From: Streptomyces sp. NRRL S-31
Lineage (GTDB): Bacteria > Actinomycetota > Actinomycetes > Streptomycetales > Streptomycetaceae
NCBI RefSeq assembly: GCF_000718775.1
Contig: NZ_JOCB01000026.1
Coordinates: forward strand, 14,872-78,871
Direction of reading: 5' to 3'
Length of the DNA stretch: 64,000 bases
The notes beneath the pieces were generated by a model that worked only from the letters and a program-made list of their open reading frames with translations, did not search any database and was not told the DNA's origin. Position numbers and translations under genes: made by a program. Positions 53,032 to 60,810 of the stretch are shown here, piece by piece. Every line of letters begins with the position of its first letter. Within the stretch, counting starts at the first letter, position 1.

Positions 53032-53577
53032 GTCTGACGCAAACCTCCTGTTGTCTGACAGTCCGCGGAACACGCGGGAGGCGGGGCAGCGGCCTTCCCA
53101 CCGAGGTGCGGACTTGATGCAGCAATGCGAGGGCTTGACATTTGCGTTTGCAATAAAAACGTGGCAGGGCTGGGAGTTGCCCTTCGGTCTTGACTGACGC
53201 TCAACGAGGCGTGTCGCAACAGGCGAACACATGATCGGTTACGGCGATCGCCAGCATGCCAAGCATGTCGGGTATTGGTCAAGACCAATGAAACAAGGCT
53301 GTTTAATAAATGCCAACCAACCGAGTGAATGATGTTCAATCGGACATCGAATCCGGAGTCACGGATTCCTCGGCGGCGGCGTCCGGCGATTCCGGAGGCC
53401 GCCGGGGAAGACGCGCGCCGGCGGTCCGGTTCGGCGGTCGCGGGCGGATCCGGCTGCTCGGACACGGACCGCGAGGGCGGGCCGTGGAGCGCGTGCGGGA
53501 CGGCGACCGTGCGCCAGGAGGACGGGAATGTGCACGGACGGAACAGGAACGTGCGCGGAGGGAACAGGCGGCGAAAC
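53032..53577. promoter_or_regulatory. AT-rich control region of the second biosynthetic operon
   Basis: About 550 bp without a gene, and distinctly lower GC than its surroundings, especially 53110-53350. It holds a 16-bp perfect palindrome ATTGGTCAAGACCAAT (53274-53289), a GGCGATCGCC palindrome (53243-53252), a TTGC-N4-GCAA half-site pair near 53142 and a direct repeat AGCATG. The palindrome resembles TGGT-N-ACCA-type operators of GntR/FadR regulators. No clear -10/-35 pair for the leftward operon was found. Confidence 0.6.
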
Positions 53578-53618
53578 AAAAAAAGGCGCCGGACCCCGGC
53601 CGGCCGCCGGGGTCCGGC
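53578..53618 (-). terminator. intrinsic terminator after GNAT gene
   Basis: Read leftward, a 13-bp stem GCCGGACCCCGGC/GCCGGGGTCCGGC (53588-53600 with 53606-53618) is followed by GCC and seven T residues (complement of 53578-53584). It is the only hairpin in the window with a proper U tract and ends the pirin-GNAT unit. Confidence 0.88.
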
Positions 53619-53638
53619 GGCCGCCGGGGTGCGAGGGG

Positions 53639-53977
53639 TCAGGCCAGTTCGGCCCGCAGCCACCGGAGGACGTCGGGCGTCACGGCGTCGACGATGTCGG
53701 CGAACTCACCGTGCTTGGTGAGGAACTTCGCCACGTACGGGCAGACGGGCACGATCCGCTTGCCGGAGGCGCGCACGTCGGTGAGCGCCTCCTGGACCAG
53801 CCGGGAGGCCAGGCCCTGTCCGGCGAAGGCGTCGTCGATCTCGGTGTGGTAGAAGACGCGCTGGTCGTCGTGGTCGCGGTAGGCGGTCAGTCCGGCACGC
53901 TCGCCGTCCACGAGGATCTCGTAGCGGTTCTTGGCGTCCACGCGCTCTACGACGGGAGCGGAGGAGGTCTGGCTCAT
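53639..53977 (-). CDS. small GNAT-family N-acetyltransferase
   Basis: 112 aa, the YjdJ/GNAT-like short form. IDDAFAGQGLASRLV is the acetyl-CoA-binding motif A, and the protein ends with the RASGKRIVPVCPYVAKFL strand typical of the family. ATG 53977 with GAAAGG upstream. It lies 20 bp downstream of the pirin gene and shares its transcript. Substrate unknown. Confidence 0.88.
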   Translation of the reverse strand: MSQTSSAPVVERVDAKNRYEILVDGERAGLTAYRDHDDQRVFYHTEIDDAFAGQGLASRLVQEALTDVRASGKRIVPVCPYVAKFLTKHGEFADIVDAVTPDVLRWLRAELA

Positions 53978-53997
53978 CGGGTGCCTTTCGGAGGGCG

Positions 53998-54987
53998 TCA
54001 GTGACGCGGTGGGTTCCTGCGCGGGGCGATGATGGCATTCGGCAGGGCGGGGGCGGGGAGGCGGTCTCCCGGATATCCCGAGACGGCGCCGAAGCGTTCG
54101 GAGTGGCTCTCCCACTCCTCACGGGCCCGGACGATGTCCTCGTGGCTCCGGCCGATGAAATTCCACCACATGACGATCTCCTCCTCGAACGGCGTGCCGC
54201 CGAGGAGCACCGCGCGGGCGGTGGTGTCCGATTCGTTCGTGAGGGTCAGCGAGCCGGGGCCCGGGTGGACGTAGCCCAGCTCGGCGGGGCGCAGGGAGAC
54301 CTCGCCCAGGCGGACGGTTCCCTGGTCGACCAGGAGGCCGTGCTCGAAGCCGGGGTCCACGGCGAGCGTGACGCGGGCGTGCGGCTCGAGCGTGATCTCG
54401 GCGCCGAGCAGGGGCGAGAAGGCGGGCACCGGGGACGTCACCCCGGCCAGGGAGCCGAGGAAGACCCTCAGTTCGGCGCCGTCGACGCGCACGGGTTCGG
54501 GGACGTGGTGCTGGAAGTCGCGCGCGGTGCCCCGGTGCGCCTCCGGCAGCGCCACCCACAGCTGCACGCCGTGCAGGATCGTGGTCCGGGGCGTCGAGAC
54601 CTCCGTGTGGCTGATGCCGTAGCCGCCGGTCATCAGGTTCAGCTCGCCGGGCCGTACGAAGGCGTGGCTGCCGAGGCTGTCGCGGTGTTCGATCTCCCCG
54701 CTGAAGAGCCAGCTCACGGTCTGGAGGCCGGTGTGCGGGTGGGGGGCCACGTCCATGCCGCCGGTCACGGAGACGTCGTCGGGGCCGTAGTGGTCGGCGA
54801 AGCACCAGGCGCCGATCAGGGTCCGGGCCCGCTGCGGCAGGGTGCGCCGTACGGTCATCGCGCGGGGGCCGCCCAGGGGCACGTCGCGCGGGGTCAGCAC
54901 GTCGACCCGCACCGTCCCGGCCGACGGCTCGCCGTCGACCACCGTGCCGCACCGCATCTCGACGGGTTCCGTCTCGACATTGCTCAT
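53998..54987 (-). CDS. pirin family cupin protein
   Basis: 329 aa, two cupin domains. Metal-binding His and Glu are visible as PHPHTG and ISHTE, and the SGEIEHRDSLGS strand is characteristic. Bacterial pirins include quercetin 2,3-dioxygenase-active enzymes and redox-sensing regulators. ATG 54987; followed by the GNAT gene and divergent from the SsgA-like gene. Confidence 0.93.
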   Translation of the reverse strand: MSNVETEPVEMRCGTVVDGEPSAGTVRVDVLTPRDVPLGGPRAMTVRRTLPQRARTLIGAWCFADHYGPDDVSVTGGMDVAPHPHTGLQTVSWLFSGEIEHRDSLGSHAFVRPGELNLMTGGYGISHTEVSTPRTTILHGVQLWVALPEAHRGTARDFQHHVPEPVRVDGAELRVFLGSLAGVTSPVPAFSPLLGAEITLEPHARVTLAVDPGFEHGLLVDQGTVRLGEVSLRPAELGYVHPGPGSLTLTNESDTTARAVLLGGTPFEEEIVMWWNFIGRSHEDIVRAREEWESHSERFGAVSGYPGDRLPAPALPNAIIAPRRNPPRH

Positions 54988-55197
54988 CGTGGGTCACCTC
55001 TCAGCCCGCTAATTGTTCCATATTCAACCATCATGCGCCCGGTCGCGCCCGGGCGCCACGGCGCTTCTTCCGCGGGCAACAGGTCGTGCGCTCGTCGGCA
55101 ACCCGCTCCCCGGCTCCCGCCGTACGGTCGTCGGCATCTCGGCCCGCCGGCATCCGCACCGGCGGGTCAGCCACGCAGTCACAGACAGGGGGGCGGC

Positions 55198-55641
55198 ATG
55201 AGTTCCGATCTTGCCGGTGCCAGGGAAGAAGAGCACATCGTATGCAGGACGAGCATCCACGTCACCGTGGCCGGTGAGGTGCCCGTACCGCTCCCCGCCG
55301 AACTCCGGTACACCGCCGCCGACCCCTACGCCGTGTGCCTGTCCCTGGGCGCCCCCAGCGCACCCTCCGTCGACTGGGTCTTCGCCCGCTCGCTCCTCGC
55401 GCAGGGCCTGCACCGGCCCACCGGGCGCGGGGACGTGGTCGTCTTCCCCCGGCGCCCGCAGACCCCGGACTCGATCCGCGTCCTGCTCCGGACCCGTGCC
55501 GGGGCGGCACTGCTGGAGGTGGCGAGCGCACCCGTCACCGCCTTCCTGCGCCGTACCGAGGCACTGGTGCCGCCGGGCACCGAGCACCACCACATCGACG
55601 TCGACCGCGTCGTCGAACTGCTCACCGCCGGCAGCGAGTGA
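55198..55641 (+). CDS. SsgA-like sporulation/cell-division protein
   Basis: 147-aa SsgA-like protein (SALP), a family restricted to sporulating actinomycetes and controlling septum site and spore wall. The characteristic blocks ELRYTAADPYAVCLSLG, WVFARSLL and GRGDVVVFPRR are intact. I cannot tell which of SsgA-SsgG it is from this window. ATG 55198 with a G-rich ribosome site; monocistronic, divergent from the pirin gene. Confidence 0.9.
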   Translation: MSSDLAGAREEEHIVCRTSIHVTVAGEVPVPLPAELRYTAADPYAVCLSLGAPSAPSVDWVFARSLLAQGLHRPTGRGDVVVFPRRPQTPDSIRVLLRTRAGAALLEVASAPVTAFLRRTEALVPPGTEHHHIDVDRVVELLTAGSE

Positions 55642-55660
55642 CCGGCCGGCGCGGCGCACG

Positions 55661-55725
55661 GTGCGCTGACGGGCACCTGGACGTGCGCTGCCGGACAACG
55701 CGTCCGGCGGTTCGGCTTCTAGCGT
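55661..55725 (+). promoter_or_regulatory. tandem-repeat promoter for dps
   Basis: GTGCGCTG at 55661-55668 and 55683-55690, 22 bp apart, followed by CCGGACAA. TAGCGT (55720-55725) lies 21 nt after CAA, about 38 nt before ATG 55763. Matches the elements at 36.7, 36.8 and 42.9 kb. Confidence 0.7.
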
Positions 55726-55762
55726 CGGCAGAGTTGATCACAGCTTTCACAGGAGGCACATC

Positions 55763-56338
55763 ATGAGCACGGACACCACCTCCACGGGCAGCCAGCCCTG
55801 GCTGCACCAGAAGGGCGCCGTCATCCAGGAGTTCGGGACCGTCAAGCAGTTCCCCCTCGCCCTGTCCTACGAGGCGCGCATGTACTCCTGCCAGCGCCTG
55901 AACAAGGTGCTGGCCGACACCCAGATCCTCTACGGCCTGTACAAGAAGCACCACTGGAACATGCGGGGCGCGACCTTCTACCAGCTGCACCTGCTGCTGG
56001 ACAAGCACGCCGGTGAGCAGCTGGAGCTGGTCGACACCCTCGCCGAGCGCGTCCAGACCCTGGGCGGCGTCGCCGTCGGCGACCCCCGGCACGTCGCCGA
56101 GCTGACGTCGATCCCGCGCCCGCCGGACGGCGTGGAGGAGGTCCCGGCGATGCTCTCGCGGCTGCTCGAGGCCCACGAGACCATCCTGACCGAGGCGCAC
56201 GACGCCGCCGCCCGCACCGCCGAGCTGGGCGACGACGGCACCAACGACCTCCTGGTCTCGCAGATCATCCGCACCGGTGAGCTCCAGTCCTGGTTCGTGG
56301 CCGAGCACCTGGTGGACACCCCGCTGGTCCGCTCCTGA
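55763..56338 (+). CDS. dps: Dps-family ferritin-like protein
   Basis: 191 aa. The ferroxidase-site helix KKHHWNMRGATFYQLHLLLDK and following EQLELVD are present, so it should oxidise and store Fe(II), protecting DNA in stress. The N-terminal 35 residues carry no basic DNA-binding cluster. ATG 55763; a dispersed repeat hairpin separates it from cydA, so cyd may or may not read through from the dps promoter. Confidence 0.93.
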   Translation: MSTDTTSTGSQPWLHQKGAVIQEFGTVKQFPLALSYEARMYSCQRLNKVLADTQILYGLYKKHHWNMRGATFYQLHLLLDKHAGEQLELVDTLAERVQTLGGVAVGDPRHVAELTSIPRPPDGVEEVPAMLSRLLEAHETILTEAHDAAARTAELGDDGTNDLLVSQIIRTGELQSWFVAEHLVDTPLVRS

Positions 56339-56341
56339 CCC

Positions 56342-56406
56342 AGGCCCTGCCGTCGGACTCCCGCCCGCCGTCCCTCCGGAGGGCGGGTGTTTGACGACAG
56401 GACCCA
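56342..56406. repeat. dispersed inverted-repeat element, copy 2
   Basis: Left arm AGGCCCTGCCGTCGGACTCC and right arm GTTTGACGACAGGACC, with an inner CCTCCGGAGG palindrome, as in copy 1 at 46903. It fills the gap between dps and cydA and could act as a terminator or attenuator. Confidence 0.65.
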
Positions 56407-56460
56407 GGCGGGTCCGCCGACGGCGGAGACGCCCGTCCAGACCGCCTTCCTGGAGTTCCC

Positions 56461-57828
56461 ATGGCCTCATCGACCGTCGTCGAGCTGTCCCGCTGGCAGT
56501 TCGCGATCACCGCGATCTTCCACATGACCTTCCCCGCGCTCACCGTGGGGCTCTCCGTGCTCCTCGCCGTCGTGTACACGGTGTACGTCCGCACGGGCAA
56601 TCCGCTGTACCTACAGATCTTCCGGTTCTGGAAGAAGATCTTCGCCGTCGGCTTCGGCCTCGGCGTCGTCGCGGGCACGGTGATGACCTTCGAGTTCGGC
56701 CTCAACTGGGGTACCTACGCCCACGCGGTCGGCCCGGTCATCGGGGTCACCATCGGCATGGAGGTCATCACGGCCTTCTTCCTGGAGGCCGGCTTCATCG
56801 GCCTCATGCTCTACGGGGACGGCCGGATCCGTCCCCGGACCATGGCTCTGGCCTGCTGGATGGTTGCCTTCGGCACCCTGCTGTCCACCACCTGGATCCT
56901 GTCGGCCAACAGCTGGATGCAGGACCCGGTGGGCTACCGGAAGACCGACGGCCAGTTCCAGCCCACGGACTGGGCCTCCGTCCTGCTCAACCCCGCCTTC
57001 GCCCACCGCTTCCCGCACATGCTGCTGGCCGTGCTGATCAGCGCCGCCTGGTTCGTCGGCGGGATCTCCGCCTGGTACCTGGTCAAGAACCGGGTGCACG
57101 CCCAGCCCATGGCCCGCCGCTGCCTGTCCATCGCCCTCGGCGTCCTCGGGGTGCTGATGCCCGTCCAGCTGTACGTCGGCGACGGCACCGCGGTCTTCAT
57201 GGGAATGCACCAGCCGGCCAAGCTGGAGGCGTTCGAAGGCAACTGGAAGAGCGACAACAACGGCTACAACCTGCTCGTCGTCCCCGACGCCGACAAGGGC
57301 GAGAACCGGGCGCACGTCGAGGTGCCCTACCTCGGCTCGGTCATCGCCCAGGACCTCAGCGGACGGACGACGACCCCCGGTCTGCTCCAGACACCGGCCG
57401 CCGACCGCCCCAACATGTGGACGACCTTCTACGGCTTCCGCGCGATGTACTTCACCGCCCTGCTGATGGCCGGCACCGCCTTCGCGGGCGTGGTCCTGCG
57501 CCTGCGGCGGCGCCTGTTCGACTCGCGGCGGTTCCTGAAGTGGATGGTGTGGATGACCCCGGCCGGAGTCATCGCCATCACCGGCGGCTGGATCGTCGCC
57601 GAGACCGGCCGCCAGCCCTGGGTGGTCTACGGCCAGCTGCGCACCGCCGACGCGGTCTCCCACCTCACCGCACCCGAGGTCGCCACCAGCCTCGCGGGCT
57701 TCGTCCTGCTCTACGCCGCCCTGCTGGCGATCTGGATCCGCTACATCGTCCGCACGGTCAAGGCGGGCCCCGAGGCCCTGCCCACGGGGCCCTCCCCGAC
57801 CGACGCACCGGAGGCCGTCCTTGCTTGA
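56461..57828 (+). CDS. cydA: cytochrome bd oxidase subunit I
   Basis: 455 aa, nine helices. The N-terminal heme-ligand His is in FHMTFPALTVGLS, the second in RFPHMLLAVLISA, and the quinol-binding Q-loop region includes KLEAFEGNWKSD and ETGRQPWVVYGQLRT. A high-affinity terminal oxidase that receives electrons from menaquinol at low oxygen or under copper or NO stress, since it carries no copper. Its stop overlaps cydB. Confidence 0.96.
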   Translation: MASSTVVELSRWQFAITAIFHMTFPALTVGLSVLLAVVYTVYVRTGNPLYLQIFRFWKKIFAVGFGLGVVAGTVMTFEFGLNWGTYAHAVGPVIGVTIGMEVITAFFLEAGFIGLMLYGDGRIRPRTMALACWMVAFGTLLSTTWILSANSWMQDPVGYRKTDGQFQPTDWASVLLNPAFAHRFPHMLLAVLISAAWFVGGISAWYLVKNRVHAQPMARRCLSIALGVLGVLMPVQLYVGDGTAVFMGMHQPAKLEAFEGNWKSDNNGYNLLVVPDADKGENRAHVEVPYLGSVIAQDLSGRTTTPGLLQTPAADRPNMWTTFYGFRAMYFTALLMAGTAFAGVVLRLRRRLFDSRRFLKWMVWMTPAGVIAITGGWIVAETGRQPWVVYGQLRTADAVSHLTAPEVATSLAGFVLLYAALLAIWIRYIVRTVKAGPEALPTGPSPTDAPEAVLA

Positions 57829-59083
57829 GTACATCGCCTACGCCCTCGCCCTCTTCTCGCTCGGCATGTACGTCGTGCTCGACGGCTACGACCTCGGAGT
57901 GGGCATGCTCAGCCTCGCGGCCGGGCCGGAGCGCCGACGCGAGTACGGCGAGATCGTCGCCACCGCGTGGGACGCCAACGAGAGCTGGATCATCCTCGCC
58001 GGGGTGATCCTCTGGGCCGGTCTGCCGGGTGTCTACGCCGTGCTGCTGCCCGCCGTCTACCTGCCGCTGATCGCCATGCTCGCCTCGATCATCCTGCGCG
58101 GGCTCGCCCTGGAGATGCACAGCGCGGCCGGCGGCTACCGGCGCGGCTGGGCGCTGCTGTTCGGCTGGGCGTCCCTCGCCGCCGCCGTCTGCCAGGGCCT
58201 CGTCCTCGGCACCCTGCTCACCGGACCGGGCCGGCGGGGCGGCGCCTTCACCGGCGGTGCCTTCGACTGGCTCAGCCCCTACAGCGTGCTGTGCGCGGCC
58301 GGCGTGGTCGCCCTCTACCTGCTGGCCGGGGCCGCCTGGCTCCAGGACAAGACCGCGGGCTGGGCACGGCCCCGGGCCCGCCGCACCGGGCGGTCGCTGC
58401 TGGCCGTCACCGCGGTCTCGGCCCTCGCCCTCGGCCTGCTGCTGCCGGGTGCCGACCCGCAGCCCTTCCGGCTCGGTGAGCCCGTGCGGGCCGTGCTGTT
58501 CTGGCTCGCCGTCGCCGTCGCCGCCGGCGCGGTCGCCGTCGCCTGGCACGGCTTCGGCCGCCGTCCCGACTGGCGGCCGTTCGCCGCCGTGGCCACCCTG
58601 ACGGCCGCCGGGCTGCTGGGCCTGACGGCGCTCACCGCCCCGGTCGTCGTACCGCCCGGGCTCACCGTCCACCAGGCGGCAGCCCCGCACTCCTCCCTGC
58701 TCTTCCTGGTGCTGGGCGTGGGTCTGTCCATGCCGTTCGTCCTCGCCTACAACGCGTACGCGTGGCGCAGCTTCCGCGGCAAGTTCACGGATCAGGTGGA
58801 GCGGCCCCTGCCGCCGCTGCGCACCGCGCGGCATGCCCCGGCGGCCCCGCCCGCGCCCTCCGGCGCCGCCCGGACCGTGCTGCGCCGGGCCCTGCTGGTG
58901 GTGCTGGGCGTCCTGGTGACGGCCCTGGCGCAGGACGTGTTCGGCGGGGTGGCCCACTGGATCGGGCCGCTCGGCGTCACCCTGTTCGCCTGCGCCGCGC
59001 TGGCCGCGTGGATCGCCGGGGACCGCCGGGACGCGCGCTCCGGGTACTTCGACGCGGAGCCGGGGGCGGAGCACACCCCGTGA
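57821..59083 (+). CDS. cydB: cytochrome bd oxidase subunit II
   Basis: 420 aa. VLDGYDLGVGMLS and WDANESWIILAGVILWAG are the CydB signatures. The best start is TTG 57821, overlapping the cydA stop by 8 bp, with GGAGG 6 nt upstream. The last 90 residues carry an extra pair of hydrophobic segments after an Ala/Pro-rich linker, an extension beyond the usual ~340 aa. Confidence 0.94.
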   Translation: MLEYIAYALALFSLGMYVVLDGYDLGVGMLSLAAGPERRREYGEIVATAWDANESWIILAGVILWAGLPGVYAVLLPAVYLPLIAMLASIILRGLALEMHSAAGGYRRGWALLFGWASLAAAVCQGLVLGTLLTGPGRRGGAFTGGAFDWLSPYSVLCAAGVVALYLLAGAAWLQDKTAGWARPRARRTGRSLLAVTAVSALALGLLLPGADPQPFRLGEPVRAVLFWLAVAVAAGAVAVAWHGFGRRPDWRPFAAVATLTAAGLLGLTALTAPVVVPPGLTVHQAAAPHSSLLFLVLGVGLSMPFVLAYNAYAWRSFRGKFTDQVERPLPPLRTARHAPAAPPAPSGAARTVLRRALLVVLGVLVTALAQDVFGGVAHWIGPLGVTLFACAALAAWIAGDRRDARSGYFDAEPGAEHTP

Positions 59084-60810
59084 GCACCGCCACCACCGTG
59101 CTGCTGGACGAACTGGCCACGGACCGCGCCGGGACCCCGGTGGCCGACCGGCTGCGGGACTGGGCGGCCGTCGGCCGGCCGGAGCTGCGCCGCGCGGGAC
59201 TCCTGCGCGGCGCGGCCCGGTCGGGCACCGTCGTCTGGGCGGGCGGTCTGGCGTGGGCGGCGCAGCGCGGGGTGGACGCGCCGCACGGCGTCGCCCCGTC
59301 CGCGTTCCTGGTGCCCGCCCTGGTCACGGCGGGCGGCATCGCCCTGCGGGCCGTACTGCTGTCGGCCGCCGAGGCCGCCGCCGCCCGCGGGGCCCGCGCG
59401 GTGCGGGAGTCCCTGCGCGCCCGGCTCGTCGAGGCGGCGCTCCCGGCCCACGGCCCGGCCCGCGCCGACGTGGACGACACGGCGGTGACCCAGGCGGTCG
59501 ACGGCGAGGTCGACGAGCTGGGCGACTGGCTCACGGAGTACCTGCCCGCACGGACCACCATGCTGCTCGGCAGCGGTCTCGTGCTGGCCGCCATCGCCTG
59601 GCGCAGCTGGTTCGTCGCCCTGCTGGTGCTGGTCGCGACACCGCTGCTGCCGGCCAACCTGAAGGTCATCGGCCTGGGCACGCAGACCGCCGTACGCGCC
59701 CAGCTGACGGCCGTCCGCACCTACCGGTCACGGTTGCTGGACCATCTGCGGGGCCTGCCCACCCTGGTCGGACTCGGCGCGCACGACGAGGCGGCCGGCG
59801 CGCTGGCCGGCTACGACCGGGAGGTCGCCGGGCGCACCGAGAAGGTGCTGCGGATCGCCTTCCTGTCGACCGCGTGGATCGAACTGCTCATCACCGGCAC
59901 CCTCGCCGTGGTGGCGACCTACTGCGGGCTGGTCCTCCTCGACTACCTGCGGCTGCCCCTCGTACCGGACCACATGAGCCTGTCCGCCGCGCTGTTCGTC
60001 CTGCTGCTGGTGCCCGCCTACTTCGCACCGGCCCGGGAACTGGCCGCCGGCTACCACGCCCGCGCCCGGGCGACCGCCGCCGCGGGCCTGCTGGCGCCGC
60101 TCCTCGACACGGGGGGCGTGACCACGGCCCCGGCCGCCCCGGCGGCCCGGCGGGAGACGCCGGCCCCGGGACTGCTGCTGGAGGCGGTGACGGTCCGTCA
60201 CCCCGGGCGCTCCGCGCCCGCGCTGGACGAGGTCGACGTCCGCCTCGCACCGGGGTGCCGCCTGGTCGTCACCGGCCCGAGCGGAGCGGGCAAGTCCACG
60301 CTGCTGGCCGTCGCGGCCGGACTGCTCGCGCCGCTGAGCGGTCGCGCGCTGCACGTGCTGGACGGCCGGTCCGTCCCCGCCGATCCCGGCCGGGTCGCCT
60401 GGGTGGGCCAGCCGGCGCACCTGCTGCCCGGCACCCTGCGCGAGAACCTGCTGCTGGCCCGGCCCGCGGCGAGCGACGACGAACTGCTCGACGCTCTGGC
60501 CGCGCTCGGCTTCACCGACCTGCTGGCCGCGCTGCCCCGGGGTCTGGACACCCCGCTCGGCGAGCGCGGCACCGGTCTCTCCTCCGGACAGTCGCAGCAA
60601 CTCGCCCTCGTCCGTGCGCTGTTGAGGGACGCTCCGCTGCTGTGCCTGGACGAGCCCACCGCCCATCTCGACCCGGAGGCGGAGCGGCGCGTCATCTCGG
60701 CGCTGCGCACCCTCGCCCACGACCGCACGGTCCTGCTCGCCACCCACAGCCCCGCGCTGCTGGACCTCGCGGACCAGGTCCTCACCCTGGACCACGGGAG
60801 AACCCGATGA
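59080..60810 (+). CDS. cydD: CydD-type ABC exporter subunit
   Basis: 576 aa: membrane domain then nucleotide-binding domain. Walker A GPSGAGKST, signature LSSGQSQQLALVRALL and Walker B LLCLDEPTAHLD are intact. With CydC it exports cysteine/glutathione-type thiols needed for cytochrome bd assembly, possibly also handling heme. GTG 59080 overlaps the cydB stop. Confidence 0.93.
   Translation: MSTATTVLLDELATDRAGTPVADRLRDWAAVGRPELRRAGLLRGAARSGTVVWAGGLAWAAQRGVDAPHGVAPSAFLVPALVTAGGIALRAVLLSAAEAAAARGARAVRESLRARLVEAALPAHGPARADVDDTAVTQAVDGEVDELGDWLTEYLPARTTMLLGSGLVLAAIAWRSWFVALLVLVATPLLPANLKVIGLGTQTAVRAQLTAVRTYRSRLLDHLRGLPTLVGLGAHDEAAGALAGYDREVAGRTEKVLRIAFLSTAWIELLITGTLAVVATYCGLVLLDYLRLPLVPDHMSLSAALFVLLLVPAYFAPARELAAGYHARARATAAAGLLAPLLDTGGVTTAPAAPAARRETPAPGLLLEAVTVRHPGRSAPALDEVDVRLAPGCRLVVTGPSGAGKSTLLAVAAGLLAPLSGRALHVLDGRSVPADPGRVAWVGQPAHLLPGTLRENLLLARPAASDDELLDALAALGFTDLLAALPRGLDTPLGERGTGLSSGQSQQLALVRALLRDAPLLCLDEPTAHLDPEAERRVISALRTLAHDRTVLLATHSPALLDLADQVLTLDHGRTR

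Noticed and set aside
55082..55100. GTGCGCTCGTCGGCAA before the SsgA-like gene as a fifth regulon site
   Set aside because: No second copy 22 bp away and a mismatch in the core; single half-site only.
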